Below are positions 8,901 through 18,081 of a stretch of 64,000 nucleotides of DNA, piece by piece. Each line of letters opens with the position of its first letter. Position 1 is the stretch's first letter. Position numbers and translations under genes: made by a program. The stretch spans positions 744,001 through 808,000 of the forward strand of contig CP065008.1 in the NCBI GenBank assembly GCA_016699735.1, given 5' to 3'. This DNA is from Alphaproteobacteria bacterium. GTDB lineage: Bacteria; Pseudomonadota; Alphaproteobacteria; Micavibrionales; Micavibrionaceae. The notes below the pieces were generated by a model that ran no database searches, had not been told where the DNA came from, and saw nothing but the letters and a program-made list of their open reading frames with translations.

Positions 8901-9896
8901 TTAACCTGAAGCAGTTCGGCACACCTCATCCGCGCAGGCATGAACTTCCACCGTCAGATGCCGGATGCCAAGTGCAGCGGGCAGAAGGCTTTTGTAATAA
9001 TCCGGTTCCCGCGGGTCGTGGGTGACGATCCCGATAATCGCCGCATAAACCCCCGGCGCGATCAGCCAGACATGAAGATCGAAAATCTCGGTCTGACCGT
9101 CGGATTCAATCGCCTGCCGGACCGCATCATGAATCTCCTCCGGCGCCTGATAATCCAGCAGCCTGAGGCCCGTCTGCCGCAATAGGCTCCACGACCAGCG
9201 TAAAATCAGAACCGCCCCGACGAATCCCATGACGGGATCAAGCCACACCGCGCCGAAATACTTCCCGGCCAGCAGCGCAAAAATCGCCAGAACGGAGGTG
9301 AGCGCATCCGCCAGCACATGCAGGTAGGCCGACCGCAAATTTAGATCGTCATGGGAATGATCCTCGTGCGAATGATCATGGGTATGATCGTGCGGGTGGT
9401 GATGGTGGTGATCATGTTGATGACTATGACCACCGTCCGAGCCGATGTTCAAGATCAGAACCGACGCGGCATTCACGGCCAGCCCGACAACCGCCACGAG
9501 GATCGCCCAGTCGAAGACTATGGGCTGCGGGTAGAGCAAACGCTCCCCGCCCTCCCAGACCATCGTCACGGCAAACCCGCCCAGCAGGACCGCGCCCGTA
9601 TAGCCGCCCAGCGCGTTGATCTTGCCCGTCCCGAACGTAAAGCGCGGATCGTTCGCGTATTTACGGGCATAGACATAGGCCAGCGCGTTGATCCCCAGAG
9701 CCGTAGCGTGCGACCCCATATGCAGCCCGTCGGCCAGCAGCGCGATGGACCCGAACTGGATCCCCGCCGCGATCTCGACAACCATAGTCACCACGGTAAT
9801 AACCAAAACGATCAGGGTGCGCCGCTCCGCCTCCTGCTTCTGGTCGAGGCCAAAACTGTGCAGATGCCCGCAATGTTTATCAGGGTGGGTTTTCAT
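8901..9896 (-). CDS. Cation diffusion facilitator (DmeF/CzcD-type metal efflux)
   Basis: Inner-membrane proton antiporter that exports divalent metals such as Zn, Co or Ni. It has six membrane segments. The transport-site pattern is present as LLADGLHMGSH in TM2 (A-D-x3-M-x2-H) and HVLADALTSV in TM5. A long His-rich loop near residues 185-215 (GGHSHQHDHHHHH and HDHTHDHSHEDHSHD) points to the DmeF subgroup. I chose the ATG at 9896 (331 aa, MKTHPDKHCGH). A longer frame would run back toward the tRNA-Trp gene and is unlikely. It lies 62 bases after tRNA-Trp on the same strand. Confidence 0.9.
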   Translation of the reverse strand: MKTHPDKHCGHLHSFGLDQKQEAERRTLIVLVITVVTMVVEIAAGIQFGSIALLADGLHMGSHATALGINALAYVYARKYANDPRFTFGTGKINALGGYTGAVLLGGFAVTMVWEGGERLLYPQPIVFDWAILVAVVGLAVNAASVLILNIGSDGGHSHQHDHHHHHPHDHTHDHSHEDHSHDDLNLRSAYLHVLADALTSVLAIFALLAGKYFGAVWLDPVMGFVGAVLILRWSWSLLRQTGLRLLDYQAPEEIHDAVRQAIESDGQTEIFDLHVWLIAPGVYAAIIGIVTHDPREPDYYKSLLPAALGIRHLTVEVHACADEVCRTASG

Positions 9897-9958
9897 GCCG
9901 TAACGGTAGAGAAATTGAACAAGGGGGAAAAGCGAAAAAACGCAAGAATACCGGAAAC

Positions 9959-10033
<75 letters not shown>

Positions 10034-10208
10034 GTAAGGCCGCTTAAGGCCTCGCAGTCTTACGCATTTCTATCACAAATCTCAAGAGTTTTCTATTCTT
10101 GTGGAGCCAGCGGGTTTTTTAGGCGAACTTTCAATTCCTTGCCGCTGTAATCGGGTTCCTCTTGATTTTCCCGCGCAAAACCCTATAAGAATGATCTATC
10201 GGCCTTCC

Positions 10209-10282
10209 GCGGGTGTAGTTCAATGGTAGAACACTAGCCTTCCAAGCTAGATACGTGGGTTCGATTCCCATCACCCGCTCCA
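10209..10282 (+). tRNA. tRNA-Gly (anticodon TCC)
   Basis: Acceptor GCGGGTG pairs with CACCCGC. The anticodon stem CTAGC/GCTAG holds loop CTTCCAA (anticodon TCC), the T-arm has GGTTCGATTCC, and CCA is encoded. Its 3' end (10262-10276) is repeated exactly at 45170-45184, which makes it the likely integration site of the following segment. Confidence 0.95.
10262..10276 (+). repeat. Candidate left attachment repeat (attL) in tRNA-Gly
   Basis: CGATTCCCATCACCC, the T-loop to acceptor portion of tRNA-Gly, is identical to and in the same orientation as 45170-45184. Confidence 0.6.
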
Positions 10283-10411
10283 TTTTTCCTTTTATCTACA
10301 TTCCGGGCAACGGCCACCGTCAAACAAAGGCTCTAAGCCTCCCCTATTCCTTATTTATTTCAGCGTTTGAATGGGCTAGCGTAAAAAACGCTTTAGAGGG
10401 GGATCTGAGGA

Positions 10412-11938
10412 ATGCCGATTCTGGACTGGCTGGATCGTGACCGGGACGTAAGGGCGGCGGAGTCCGTGCCCTACCGCCTGCTCGAAAGCGTGGAGAGCCT
10501 CTCCTGCGGCGACCCGGCCGCCCCGAATATGCTGATTCAGGGTGACAATCTGGAGGCGCTCAAAGCCCTGCTGCCCTACTATTCCGGGCAGGTAAAATGC
10601 ATCTTCATCGACCCGCCCTATAACACGCGCAGCGCCTTCGAACATTACGACGACAATCTGGAACATTCCCAGTGGCTGTCCATGATGTATCCGCGCCTCG
10701 AACTGTTGCGGGAGCTGCTGTCCGAGGACGGCAGCATCTGGGTCACGATTGACGACAACGAAGTGCATTATCTCAAAGTGATAATGGACGAGATTTTTGG
10801 CAGAAAAAACTTTCTATCAAACTTTATCTGGAAGAAATCTTATGGTGGAGGAGCAAAAGCAAAGCACTTTGTTGGACTGCATGAGCATGTTTTGGGATAT
10901 GCAAAAAATCTGGATACTTTTCCTGAGTTATTCCTACCCCCAGATGAAAGTGTTTTGAAATACTACAAGTTCACAGATGAAAAGTTAAATGAACGAGGGC
11001 CATACAGATTACAGCCATTAGCCACAAATAGTATGGATGAGCGCCCAAATCTTAGATATGCAATCATTGCAGATGATGGCTATGAAATATGGCCTCAAAA
11101 GCAATGGCAATGGTCACGTGAACGCGCACTCTCTGCACAGCAGAATAATGAGTTAGTGATTGTAAAAAAGAGCGGAAAATACACCGTTTCGTATAAACAA
11201 TATCTTAAAGATAAAGATGGTGAAGAAAGGCGAACCAAGCCCAAGAGCATTATTGATGGGATTTATACGCAGCATGGCACAAAAGAGAGCGTTGAGCTTT
11301 TTGGACAAGAAGACAAGTTCTCATTTCCTAAACCAGAAAAGTTGATCTGGACTATTTTTGAGGCGTGTTCTGCGCCGAATGATCTTGTACTTGATTCCTT
11401 CCTAGGTTCTGGCACGACTGCTGCTGTGGCGCATAAAATGGGCCGCCGCTATATCGGCGTGGAAATGGGCGAACACGCCATCACCCACTGCCAGCCGCGT
11501 TTGAAAAAAGTGATCGAGGGTGAACAGGGCGGAATTTCAGAGGCGGTGGGCTGGACGGGCGGCGGCGGCTTCCGCTTCTATAAACTCGGCGCCCCGATTT
11601 TCGATGCGGAGGGGAATATCAACCCGGCAATACGCTTCCCGCATCTGGCCGCCCATATCTGGTTCTGCGAAACCAGGACCGCTTATGCGCCAGCCAAAAA
11701 GAAATCGCCCCTGCTCGGCGTCCATAACGGCACGGCCTATTACCTGCTCTATAACGGCATTCTGGGCGACAGGACCGTGAACGGCGGCAACGTCCTGACC
11801 CATCCGATCCTTAAATCCCTGCCACCGCATCACGGGCCGAAGGTGATCTACGGCGAAACCTCGCGCCTGTCGCCCGAACGCCTGCGGAGCCTGAAGATCG
11901 TCTTCAAACAGACCCCCTATGATGTGAAAGCGCGATAG
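10412..11938 (+). CDS. Type III restriction-modification DNA methyltransferase (Mod)
   Basis: Beta-class adenine methyltransferase that provides modification and sequence recognition for the type III complex. Motif IV DPPYNT is at residues 67-72. Motif I appears late as DSFLGSGTTAAVAHKMG around residue 330, the order expected for this class. The region between them is the target recognition domain. That central stretch (about 10790-11410) is clearly richer in A and T, with different codon use from both ends of the gene, as if a recognition cassette had been swapped in. The partner res gene follows after nine bases. The 508-aa length is slightly short but complete for Mod. Confidence 0.93.
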   Translation: MPILDWLDRDRDVRAAESVPYRLLESVESLSCGDPAAPNMLIQGDNLEALKALLPYYSGQVKCIFIDPPYNTRSAFEHYDDNLEHSQWLSMMYPRLELLRELLSEDGSIWVTIDDNEVHYLKVIMDEIFGRKNFLSNFIWKKSYGGGAKAKHFVGLHEHVLGYAKNLDTFPELFLPPDESVLKYYKFTDEKLNERGPYRLQPLATNSMDERPNLRYAIIADDGYEIWPQKQWQWSRERALSAQQNNELVIVKKSGKYTVSYKQYLKDKDGEERRTKPKSIIDGIYTQHGTKESVELFGQEDKFSFPKPEKLIWTIFEACSAPNDLVLDSFLGSGTTAAVAHKMGRRYIGVEMGEHAITHCQPRLKKVIEGEQGGISEAVGWTGGGGFRFYKLGAPIFDAEGNINPAIRFPHLAAHIWFCETRTAYAPAKKKSPLLGVHNGTAYYLLYNGILGDRTVNGGNVLTHPILKSLPPHHGPKVIYGETSRLSPERLRSLKIVFKQTPYDVKAR

Positions 11939-11947
11939 GAACCGGCC

Positions 11948-14563
11948 ATGAGCAACGTGCAGTTAAAAAACTACCAGATCAAAACGCTTGAGACGCTCAA
12001 GGCGTACCTGACCACGGCGCGTTTCAGAACCGCGAAGGATGCCTATGAAGGTATGGATAAGCCGGGTGTCGTCAATGTGCGCCCCTTCAGGCCGCTGCCC
12101 GATCTTGAAGATGTGCCTTTCGTCTGTCTCCGCCTGCCCACCGGCGGCGGCAAAACGCTGCTCTCGGCGCATACCGTGCGGATTGCCGCAGAAGTGTATC
12201 TGGAGCGCGATTATCCGCTGGTCCTCTGGCTTGTGCCCAGTAACACGATCCGCCAGCAGACGCTGGAAACCCTCAAGACGCCGGGCAACCCGAATTACGA
12301 GAGCTTAAGAGCCGCCTTCGATGGGAACTTTATGGTTCTGGATATTACGGATTTCACCATGATCCGCCCCCACGATCTGGCCGGTAAGGCGGTTATCGTG
12401 GTCGGCACGGTGCAGACCATCAAGACCGAGGAAGCTAACACCGATTCCCGCAAGGTTTACGCGCATAACGAAAACCTTGAACCGCTCTTCTCAAAAATAC
12501 CCGAAGGCTTTACGGGATACGACACGATCCGCGAGGGCCATCATCAGGGCAAAATCCGCTTTTCCTTCGTCAACCTGCTGCGGATGCACCGCCCTCTGGT
12601 TCTGGTCGATGAGGCGCATAACAATTCAACTACGCTGGGCCTTGAGCTTTTTAAACGGATCAACGCCGCGTGCGTGATCGAGTTCACAGCAACCCCGGCG
12701 AAAGACAGTAACCAGCTTCACAGCGTATCGGCTATGGACTTGAAAGCCGAGGAAATGATTAAGCTGCCGATCGTCCTGACGGAACACCAGACATGGGATG
12801 AGGCGGTGCGGGATAGCATCCTGACCCGCAAGCGTCTGGAGGAAAAATGCAAGGGCGAGGACGAATATATCCGCCCCATCATTCTCTTTCAGGCGGAAAA
12901 CAGGGCGCAGGATATAACGTGGCAGGTGCTGAAACAGCACCTGATCGAAGTCGAGAATATACCGGAGCATAAAATTGCTGTCGTTACGGGGGATCAGCGG
13001 GAGCTGGACGGGATTAATCTGTTCGATCCGGCCTGCCCGATTGATTATGTAATTACCGTGCAGGCTCTGAAAGAGGGCTGGGATTGCTCCTTTGCGTATG
13101 TGTTCTGTTCCGTTGCTAATGTTCATTCCGCCAAGGATGTTGAGCAAATCCTGGGCCGCGTCTTGCGGATGCCTTACGCAAAAAGACGCAAGAATGAAGA
13201 CCTGAACCGCGCTTATGCCCTTGTGTCGCAAACCTCATGGCCCAATGCGGTCAAGCTGTTGCATGACAGGCTGGTGGACAAGATGGGCTTCGAGGAGCAG
13301 GAGGTTGACGAAAGCATCGAAACGCGGCAGCCGAACCTCGATCTTGGCGGAGACCAGGACGGGCTTTTCCGCCAGCCCGATCCAGTTGTCCTGCATCTGC
13401 GCGAAGCGGCGGATTTGAACGATTTTGAGGAAGAGGATAGGAAAAGCCTGCAAATTGAGAACACACATGAGGGCGTGATCGCCACGGTCACAGGGGCAAT
13501 CAGCCCCGCAGCGATAGAAAAACTGGTTAAAAAGGTTCAGCCGGAGATCAAGGCGACCGCCAAAGTGCAGTTGAGCATCCATCAGGCAGCCTTATGCCGC
13601 GCCGTAGCACCCGTTAATCGCGGCGAAAAGTTCATTATCCCGCAACTCTGCTTGCGGATTGACGGTGAACTGGAACTGCCCGAAGAAGGCACGTTCCTCT
13701 ATGCCGGGGACTGGAAACTGACCGGGCCTGAAAATCTGACGGAAAGCGAGTTCAAGCTTCAATCCGATGGCAAAGCCTTTTCGATTGATATTGAAGATGG
13801 CCAAGTCAGGCACCACTTCGTGGCGAATACCGCGCAGATGAACCTCGACCTGGTGGATACGGGTTGGACTGTCAATGCGTTGGCCCAGTGGCTCGATAAA
13901 CGCTTGCGACTACCGGACATATCGCAGCCGCAGATGCTGGAATATTCACGGCGCACCGTTGCATGGCTCGAGGAGGAGCGCAAAATCCCGCTTACGGCGC
14001 TGGTGCGGGGACGCTTCCTGCTCCAGAAAGTGCTGGAAGGCAAAATTAAGAAACACCGCAGCGAAGCCAAGAAGCGCGGCTATCAGACCCTGCTTTTTGG
14101 GCCTGAACCGAAGGTGGAGGTCTCCGGGGAACTTAACTTCTCGTTTGAACCGGATATTTACCATCCGCAAAGGCGTTATCAGGGTGCATTTCGCCCGGTG
14201 AAGCACTTTTACCCGGTCATTTCGGATATGAACGGCGAAGAAGCAGAGTGTGCCAAGGAAATAGAAATGCTGGGCGATAGAGTGAAATACTGGGTTCGCA
14301 ATATCGAACGTGACCCTAAGGCTTTTCGTCTGCCGACATCAACGGATTTTTTCTACCCTGATTTTATTGTGATGCTCAATGACGGGCGCATTCTGGTAAT
14401 CGAATACAAGGGCGAACAATATCGCGGCACACCGGATGTTCAAGAAAAACAAAATCTAGGTCAACTATGGGCCCAAAAATCTGGTAATCTTTTTGTTATG
14501 GCTTGGCAAAAAGAAAAAGGCCTGAATATTTACCAGCAATTAGATGATGTTCTCAGAAAATAA
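11948..14563 (+). CDS. Type III restriction endonuclease subunit (Res)
   Basis: ATP-dependent helicase-nuclease that translocates or slides and cleaves unmodified DNA together with Mod. An SF2 helicase core is present: Walker A PTGGGKT (residues 64-70), DEAH box VDEAHNN, motif III EFTATPAK and motif VI ILGRVLRMP. The C-terminal PD-(D/E)xK nuclease is visible as YPDF (D805) followed by IEYKG (E819, K821). It starts at an ATG nine bases after mod with an AGGA site. At 871 aa it is intact with no frameshift, so the system is probably active. An AT-rich gap follows, then the convergent tauE-like gene. Confidence 0.93.
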   Translation: MSNVQLKNYQIKTLETLKAYLTTARFRTAKDAYEGMDKPGVVNVRPFRPLPDLEDVPFVCLRLPTGGGKTLLSAHTVRIAAEVYLERDYPLVLWLVPSNTIRQQTLETLKTPGNPNYESLRAAFDGNFMVLDITDFTMIRPHDLAGKAVIVVGTVQTIKTEEANTDSRKVYAHNENLEPLFSKIPEGFTGYDTIREGHHQGKIRFSFVNLLRMHRPLVLVDEAHNNSTTLGLELFKRINAACVIEFTATPAKDSNQLHSVSAMDLKAEEMIKLPIVLTEHQTWDEAVRDSILTRKRLEEKCKGEDEYIRPIILFQAENRAQDITWQVLKQHLIEVENIPEHKIAVVTGDQRELDGINLFDPACPIDYVITVQALKEGWDCSFAYVFCSVANVHSAKDVEQILGRVLRMPYAKRRKNEDLNRAYALVSQTSWPNAVKLLHDRLVDKMGFEEQEVDESIETRQPNLDLGGDQDGLFRQPDPVVLHLREAADLNDFEEEDRKSLQIENTHEGVIATVTGAISPAAIEKLVKKVQPEIKATAKVQLSIHQAALCRAVAPVNRGEKFIIPQLCLRIDGELELPEEGTFLYAGDWKLTGPENLTESEFKLQSDGKAFSIDIEDGQVRHHFVANTAQMNLDLVDTGWTVNALAQWLDKRLRLPDISQPQMLEYSRRTVAWLEEERKIPLTALVRGRFLLQKVLEGKIKKHRSEAKKRGYQTLLFGPEPKVEVSGELNFSFEPDIYHPQRRYQGAFRPVKHFYPVISDMNGEEAECAKEIEMLGDRVKYWVRNIERDPKAFRLPTSTDFFYPDFIVMLNDGRILVIEYKGEQYRGTPDVQEKQNLGQLWAQKSGNLFVMAWQKEKGLNIYQQLDDVLRK

Positions 14564-14668
14564 ATTGACATAAATTATACTTTCCTTGCCTATGCCAACC
14601 TCTCATATACTTTCCGCATAAAAATGTTGTGTGATGTCTTGTTTTAAATAAGCCAGAAGTAAAGCCGA

Positions 14669-15475
14669 TCAACTCCCGAACAAAAGCTTGAGTGAGACAT
14701 ACAGAATTAACAATCCCGTGACTCTTTGGATATAGGCCGGGCTAAGAATAGTACAGCTTAAACGCACCCCAACCTGCCCCCCGATTAACACCGCCAGAAT
14801 GAGAACAGTGTAAGGCATACCAGCGCCGATAAACTCAAGGCTTTCGGTCTTGAACATCTGCCCGCACAAACCGGCCAGAGAATTCACGAGGATGAAAAAG
14901 GCGCAGCCGGCACTGATCTGCTGGGCTGTTCCCCATTTCATAATATACAGTGCGGGCGCCAGGAAGATCCCGCCGCCGATGCCGGTTAACCCGGCCAGAA
15001 AGCCGAGGCCCACACCCATGGTGGGGTACACAAAGGGATACGCCAGGGGCTTTTGAGTGTTATCAGCGTGATCGTCGTGTTTTTTCGGCCAGAGCATCCT
15101 GACCCCTGACGCCAAAAGCGCAACCCCCAGAAGGACACTAAAAAGTGTTTCAGGAATTTCGACTAAGCCGCCGATAAACGAAGCCGGAATTGAATAAAGC
15201 GTCAGGGGAAGCATCCGTTTAATGCTCAGGTGCTTATGACGGCTGAACTGCCAGACGCCCCCGGAAACGACGACGATATTACAGGCCAGCGAGACCAGAG
15301 GAATCACCCGGTAATCGGTTCCGTAAAGAACAAGAAGCGCATTATAGGTCGAACCTCCCCCAAAGCCCACGCTGGAATAGACGAGAGCGGTAGCAAGGAA
15401 GGCCGCGAACAGGAGGGGCACAGCACCACCGTTTGCGTCTTCATGGTTTACGCGGACGGCTGTCGCTGCGGACAT
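14669..15475 (-). CDS. TauE/SafE-family anion permease
   Basis: Inner-membrane protein with about eight membrane segments and the repeated glycine-rich motifs of the TauE/SafE family: SSVGFGGGSTYNALL in the first half and LTGIGGGIFLAPALY in the second. Members export or import sulfite, sulfoacetate and other small anions. It is the last gene of the moaA-moaCB-moaD-moaE-mobA operon and overlaps the preceding ORF by 35 bases. That position invites the idea of a role in anion (perhaps molybdate or sulfur oxyanion) traffic for cofactor synthesis. This is inference only. Confidence 0.85.
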   Translation of the reverse strand: MSAATAVRVNHEDANGGAVPLLFAAFLATALVYSSVGFGGGSTYNALLVLYGTDYRVIPLVSLACNIVVVSGGVWQFSRHKHLSIKRMLPLTLYSIPASFIGGLVEIPETLFSVLLGVALLASGVRMLWPKKHDDHADNTQKPLAYPFVYPTMGVGLGFLAGLTGIGGGIFLAPALYIMKWGTAQQISAGCAFFILVNSLAGLCGQMFKTESLEFIGAGMPYTVLILAVLIGGQVGVRLSCTILSPAYIQRVTGLLILYVSLKLLFGS

Positions 15476-15791
15476 CGACCTGAAGAATGATATCGATACC
15501 GTCTACATGCGCGAACAGCCCCTTCGCGTTTTTGCCCATGTCGGAGAGCTTCCTGATTTCCTCTGGAGTTGTACAAAGCATCAGACAGGACTCGGCCTTG
15601 TCGAGGATCAGTTTGAGCGGAGCCGTTTTAAAATCTTCGTAAAATTCATGCGGATCGGGGTCAATGACCATAGAAAAATGGGTTCGGCCTATAATAACCT
15701 TTTCTTCGATCACGCTACCCGACAGAAGCCCCTTCATTTCGTGCTCCGTAATCTTGAAGGTCACGGAAGACGCGCTGACTTTGACTTTCAT
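15441..15791 (-). CDS. Unrecognised 116-aa protein in the Moco operon
   Basis: Small soluble protein beginning MKVKVSASSVTFKITEHE, with three Cys (two in CLMLC) and a predicted alpha/beta composition. It starts three bases before the mobA stop side and its end overlaps the TauE-like gene by 35 bases, so it is cotranscribed with molybdenum-cofactor genes. The pattern of an N-terminal strand-rich half and a C-terminal IILQVDVRSD recalls small uncharacterised proteins found near moa genes, but I cannot name a family. No catalytic motif is obvious. Confidence 0.7.
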   Translation of the reverse strand: MKVKVSASSVTFKITEHEMKGLLSGSVIEEKVIIGRTHFSMVIDPDPHEFYEDFKTAPLKLILDKAESCLMLCTTPEEIRKLSDMGKNAKGLFAHVDGIDIILQVDVRSDSRPRKP

Positions 15792-15794
15792 AAT

Positions 15795-16313
15795 TTACCT
15801 CATGGCCTGTTTCCACTCTTCAGGAGTGTTGATGTTTTTCATACAAAAAGAGAAATGTGGGGGCACCTTAAGGACGACGGCATCCTGAACCTCAAGCAAG
15901 GCACGGACAGAATCCCCGGTATATTTCTTGAAAGGCGGAATAAGATAAGCCGGGAGAGGAGAGCTTTCGAAATACGCGCTGATGTTTTGCTCGATCAAGT
16001 TGAGCAGAAAATCAGGCGTAAGAAACGGCATATCCACCGGGACAAACAGATAGCCCCGATAACCGGGAATAAGTTTCTGGATGCCGGACATCGCTTGTGC
16101 AGGGCCAAAGAAAGGCCGCGCATCGGGAATGCATGGGTATCCCTCAACAGTGCCGCTGACGAAAACATCACGAAGACCCGTTTGAAGAAGTATCTCAATC
16201 ATATGCCGCACTAGCGGTTTTCCGTTAAATTCCATCAGCGCCTTGTTCTTCCCCATGCGGCGGGACTGCCCCCCAGCCAAAACAATACCAGCAATATCCG
16301 CAGTGTTACGCAT
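15795..16313 (-). CDS. mobA: Molybdenum cofactor guanylyltransferase
   Basis: Transfers GMP from GTP to molybdopterin to make the MGD cofactor that NarG requires. The nucleotide-binding signature GIVLAGGQSRRMGKNKALMEF is complete at the N terminus, and the metal site appears in FVPVDMPFL. I chose the ATG at 16313, which gives 172 aa. Although short against the typical 190-200 aa, the motifs are in order. It overlaps moaE by eight bases. Confidence 0.9.
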   Translation of the reverse strand: MRNTADIAGIVLAGGQSRRMGKNKALMEFNGKPLVRHMIEILLQTGLRDVFVSGTVEGYPCIPDARPFFGPAQAMSGIQKLIPGYRGYLFVPVDMPFLTPDFLLNLIEQNISAYFESSPLPAYLIPPFKKYTGDSVRALLEVQDAVVLKVPPHFSFCMKNINTPEEWKQAMR

Positions 16314-16791
16314 GATTGACCAACCGGATTCTTTGAGTGAACATAGGGGCTGAGGTCTCTTCGTCGTGCAGGGAATGACCGGGCAGCCAAGTGCTTCGCC
16401 CGCTTTCATAGTGTTCCTGCTTCCAGATTGGAGCGCGCTTTTTGATTTCCTCAATCACGTAGCGGCAGGATTCAAAGGCTTCTAACCTGTGCGGAGAGCT
16501 GACGGCGATAACGAGGCTCTTCCCCCCTACGGGAAGTTCACCCTTGTAATGAACCACGACATACCGCGTTCCGGGCCAGAAACCTTCGGCTTCGCTGCAA
16601 ATTTCTCGGAAAGCTTTCTCCGCCAGACCGTCATGAGCGTCATACGTGATGCCCGTTACAGATTGCCCCTGATGATGATTACGGACCGTCCCGATAAACA
16701 GATCGATCGCGCCATGGCCGTCATCGCGCACGAAATCGACCAACGGCGCCAGATCGATTGGATCAGAGGTAACGCGGACAAGGATAGTCAT
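16306..16791 (-). CDS. moaE: Molybdopterin synthase catalytic subunit
   Basis: With MoaD, it inserts the dithiolene sulfurs into cyclic pyranopterin monophosphate. Family motifs are GAIDLFIGTVRNHHQG, the YDAHDGLAEK segment, VVVHYKGELPVG, and the active-site Lys region EEIKKRAPIWKQEHY. I chose the ATG at 16791, giving 161 aa; an upstream start would add unconserved residues and run into moaD. The moaD gene ends five bases upstream, consistent with the two subunits being made together. Confidence 0.93.
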   Translation of the reverse strand: MTILVRVTSDPIDLAPLVDFVRDDGHGAIDLFIGTVRNHHQGQSVTGITYDAHDGLAEKAFREICSEAEGFWPGTRYVVVHYKGELPVGGKSLVIAVSSPHRLEAFESCRYVIEEIKKRAPIWKQEHYESGRSTWLPGHSLHDEETSAPMFTQRIRLVNHA

Positions 16792-16796
16792 GGACA

Positions 16797-17039
16797 CTAG
16801 CCTCCGCAAACCGGGGGAAGAAGAGACAGGTTGCAATCAGATTCGATCACAGAATCTCTGTTGATAATGGAGGTCTCTGTGGCAAGGGCGGAGGACTCGA
16901 TCAGGGCTTTCTGATGATTGCCCAATGAGGAAATGAGCATATCCTTTAAATCACGAACGCTGACAGGTCCGGGGACATCGAAGGCAATATCCTGCCCGAA
17001 TTGACGGAAAGTCCCGAAAAACTGGATGGTTACGATCAT
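16797..17039 (-). CDS. moaD: Molybdopterin synthase sulfur-carrier subunit
   Basis: An 80-aa ubiquitin-like sulfur carrier ending in the required Gly-Gly (PPVCGG), which is adenylated and thiocarboxylated before sulfur transfer in MoaE. It overlaps the upstream moaC-mog fusion gene by four bases (ATGA type). No MoeB is encoded in the window, so activation must use an E1-like enzyme from elsewhere. Confidence 0.93.
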   Translation of the reverse strand: MIVTIQFFGTFRQFGQDIAFDVPGPVSVRDLKDMLISSLGNHQKALIESSALATETSIINRDSVIESDCNLSLLPPVCGG

Positions 17040-18067
17040 GATTGAACCTCAAATCCTTGCTTTTTGATCTTGTCGAGGGCATCGCCGATAAAAGGACTCA
17101 GGACGTCCCAGCATTCTTGCACGGCCTTGGGAGAACCGGGCAGCGCGATGACAAGAGTAGCCCCCACCATTCCCGCAGTCGTGCGGGACAGCCACGCGGT
17201 ATCCGTAAAATAAAGGCTCTCGGAACGAAGGACATCGCCAAGCCCCTCAAGAACCCGGTCGCAAATGACGCACAAAGCGTCGGGCGTTACGTCTTTGGGG
17301 CCAGGCCCGGTGCCGCCGGAGGTCAGCAGGAGATCAGGCTTTTCCTTCTGGCAAATATTCAGGATCGAGGCAGATATATCGTCCTTCTGATCGGGTATAA
17401 GAGTCTGAGAAAGTAAATTTGCCCCGGCCTGTTCAAGTAAAACCTTCAGGATCGCTCCGGATTCATCCTTATAAGTCCCGGCCGAGGCCCGGTCGCTCAT
17501 CACAAGGATCGAGGCGGATTTCCCCTTTAAAAAGTGCGGATCAGGCAGTTGTCCCACCAGCCAGTCGGGTATTCCCTCAGGGTTCACCCATGTGCCGCTT
17601 TTGCCGCCGGTTTTCACAAGCAGGCGGACACCCTCAATCAACAGGCTGGGATCTGTCCCCTTGGTCAGATCCCAGATGGTCAGAAGCGCCGCATTGACCC
17701 CGGCCAAGGCTTCCATCTCCACACCGGTTTTAGCGAAGGCGGCGGCTTGAGCATAGACAGTGACCGCATGATAATCTGCGTCCAGGTCACAGTGGATCGT
17801 CACCTGATCCAATGGCAGCGTATGGCACATGGGAATGAGATCGGGTGTCTTTTTGGCTCCAGCTATGCCTGCGGCTTCGGCAAGCGCGAGTACATTTCCC
17901 TTGGGAAGGCTCCCGGTCCTGATGGCGTTAAAAGCCTCGGCGTTCATGCGGATTGTTCCGCAGGCAACGGCCCTGCGCCGGGTTGGCCTTTTCCTTCCCA
18001 CGTCGATCATCGTAAAGTTCGGCTTGTTGCTGACGGGAAAACTTATAATTTCGTTGCGCCTTTTCAT
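17036..18067 (-). CDS. MoaC-Mog/MoaB fusion: cyclic pyranopterin phosphate synthase plus molybdopterin adenylyltransferase
   Basis: Two-domain cytoplasmic enzyme. Residues 1 to about 155 are MoaC, with TMIDVGRKRPTRRRAVA, the PMCHTLPLDQV active-site stretch and KTGVEMEALAGV. Residues from about 185 to 343 are a Mog/MoaB fold, with ASILVMSDRASAGTYKDES, LLTSGGTGPGPKDVTPDA and ALPGSPKAVQE. One polypeptide therefore covers the second step of cPMP synthesis and the adenylation that precedes metal insertion by MoeA. Such bifunctional fusions are known. It lies 14 bases after moaA. Confidence 0.93.
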   Translation of the reverse strand: MKRRNEIISFPVSNKPNFTMIDVGRKRPTRRRAVACGTIRMNAEAFNAIRTGSLPKGNVLALAEAAGIAGAKKTPDLIPMCHTLPLDQVTIHCDLDADYHAVTVYAQAAAFAKTGVEMEALAGVNAALLTIWDLTKGTDPSLLIEGVRLLVKTGGKSGTWVNPEGIPDWLVGQLPDPHFLKGKSASILVMSDRASAGTYKDESGAILKVLLEQAGANLLSQTLIPDQKDDISASILNICQKEKPDLLLTSGGTGPGPKDVTPDALCVICDRVLEGLGDVLRSESLYFTDTAWLSRTTAGMVGATLVIALPGSPKAVQECWDVLSPFIGDALDKIKKQGFEVQS

Positions 18068-18081
18068 GGTCTGTCTCTCTG

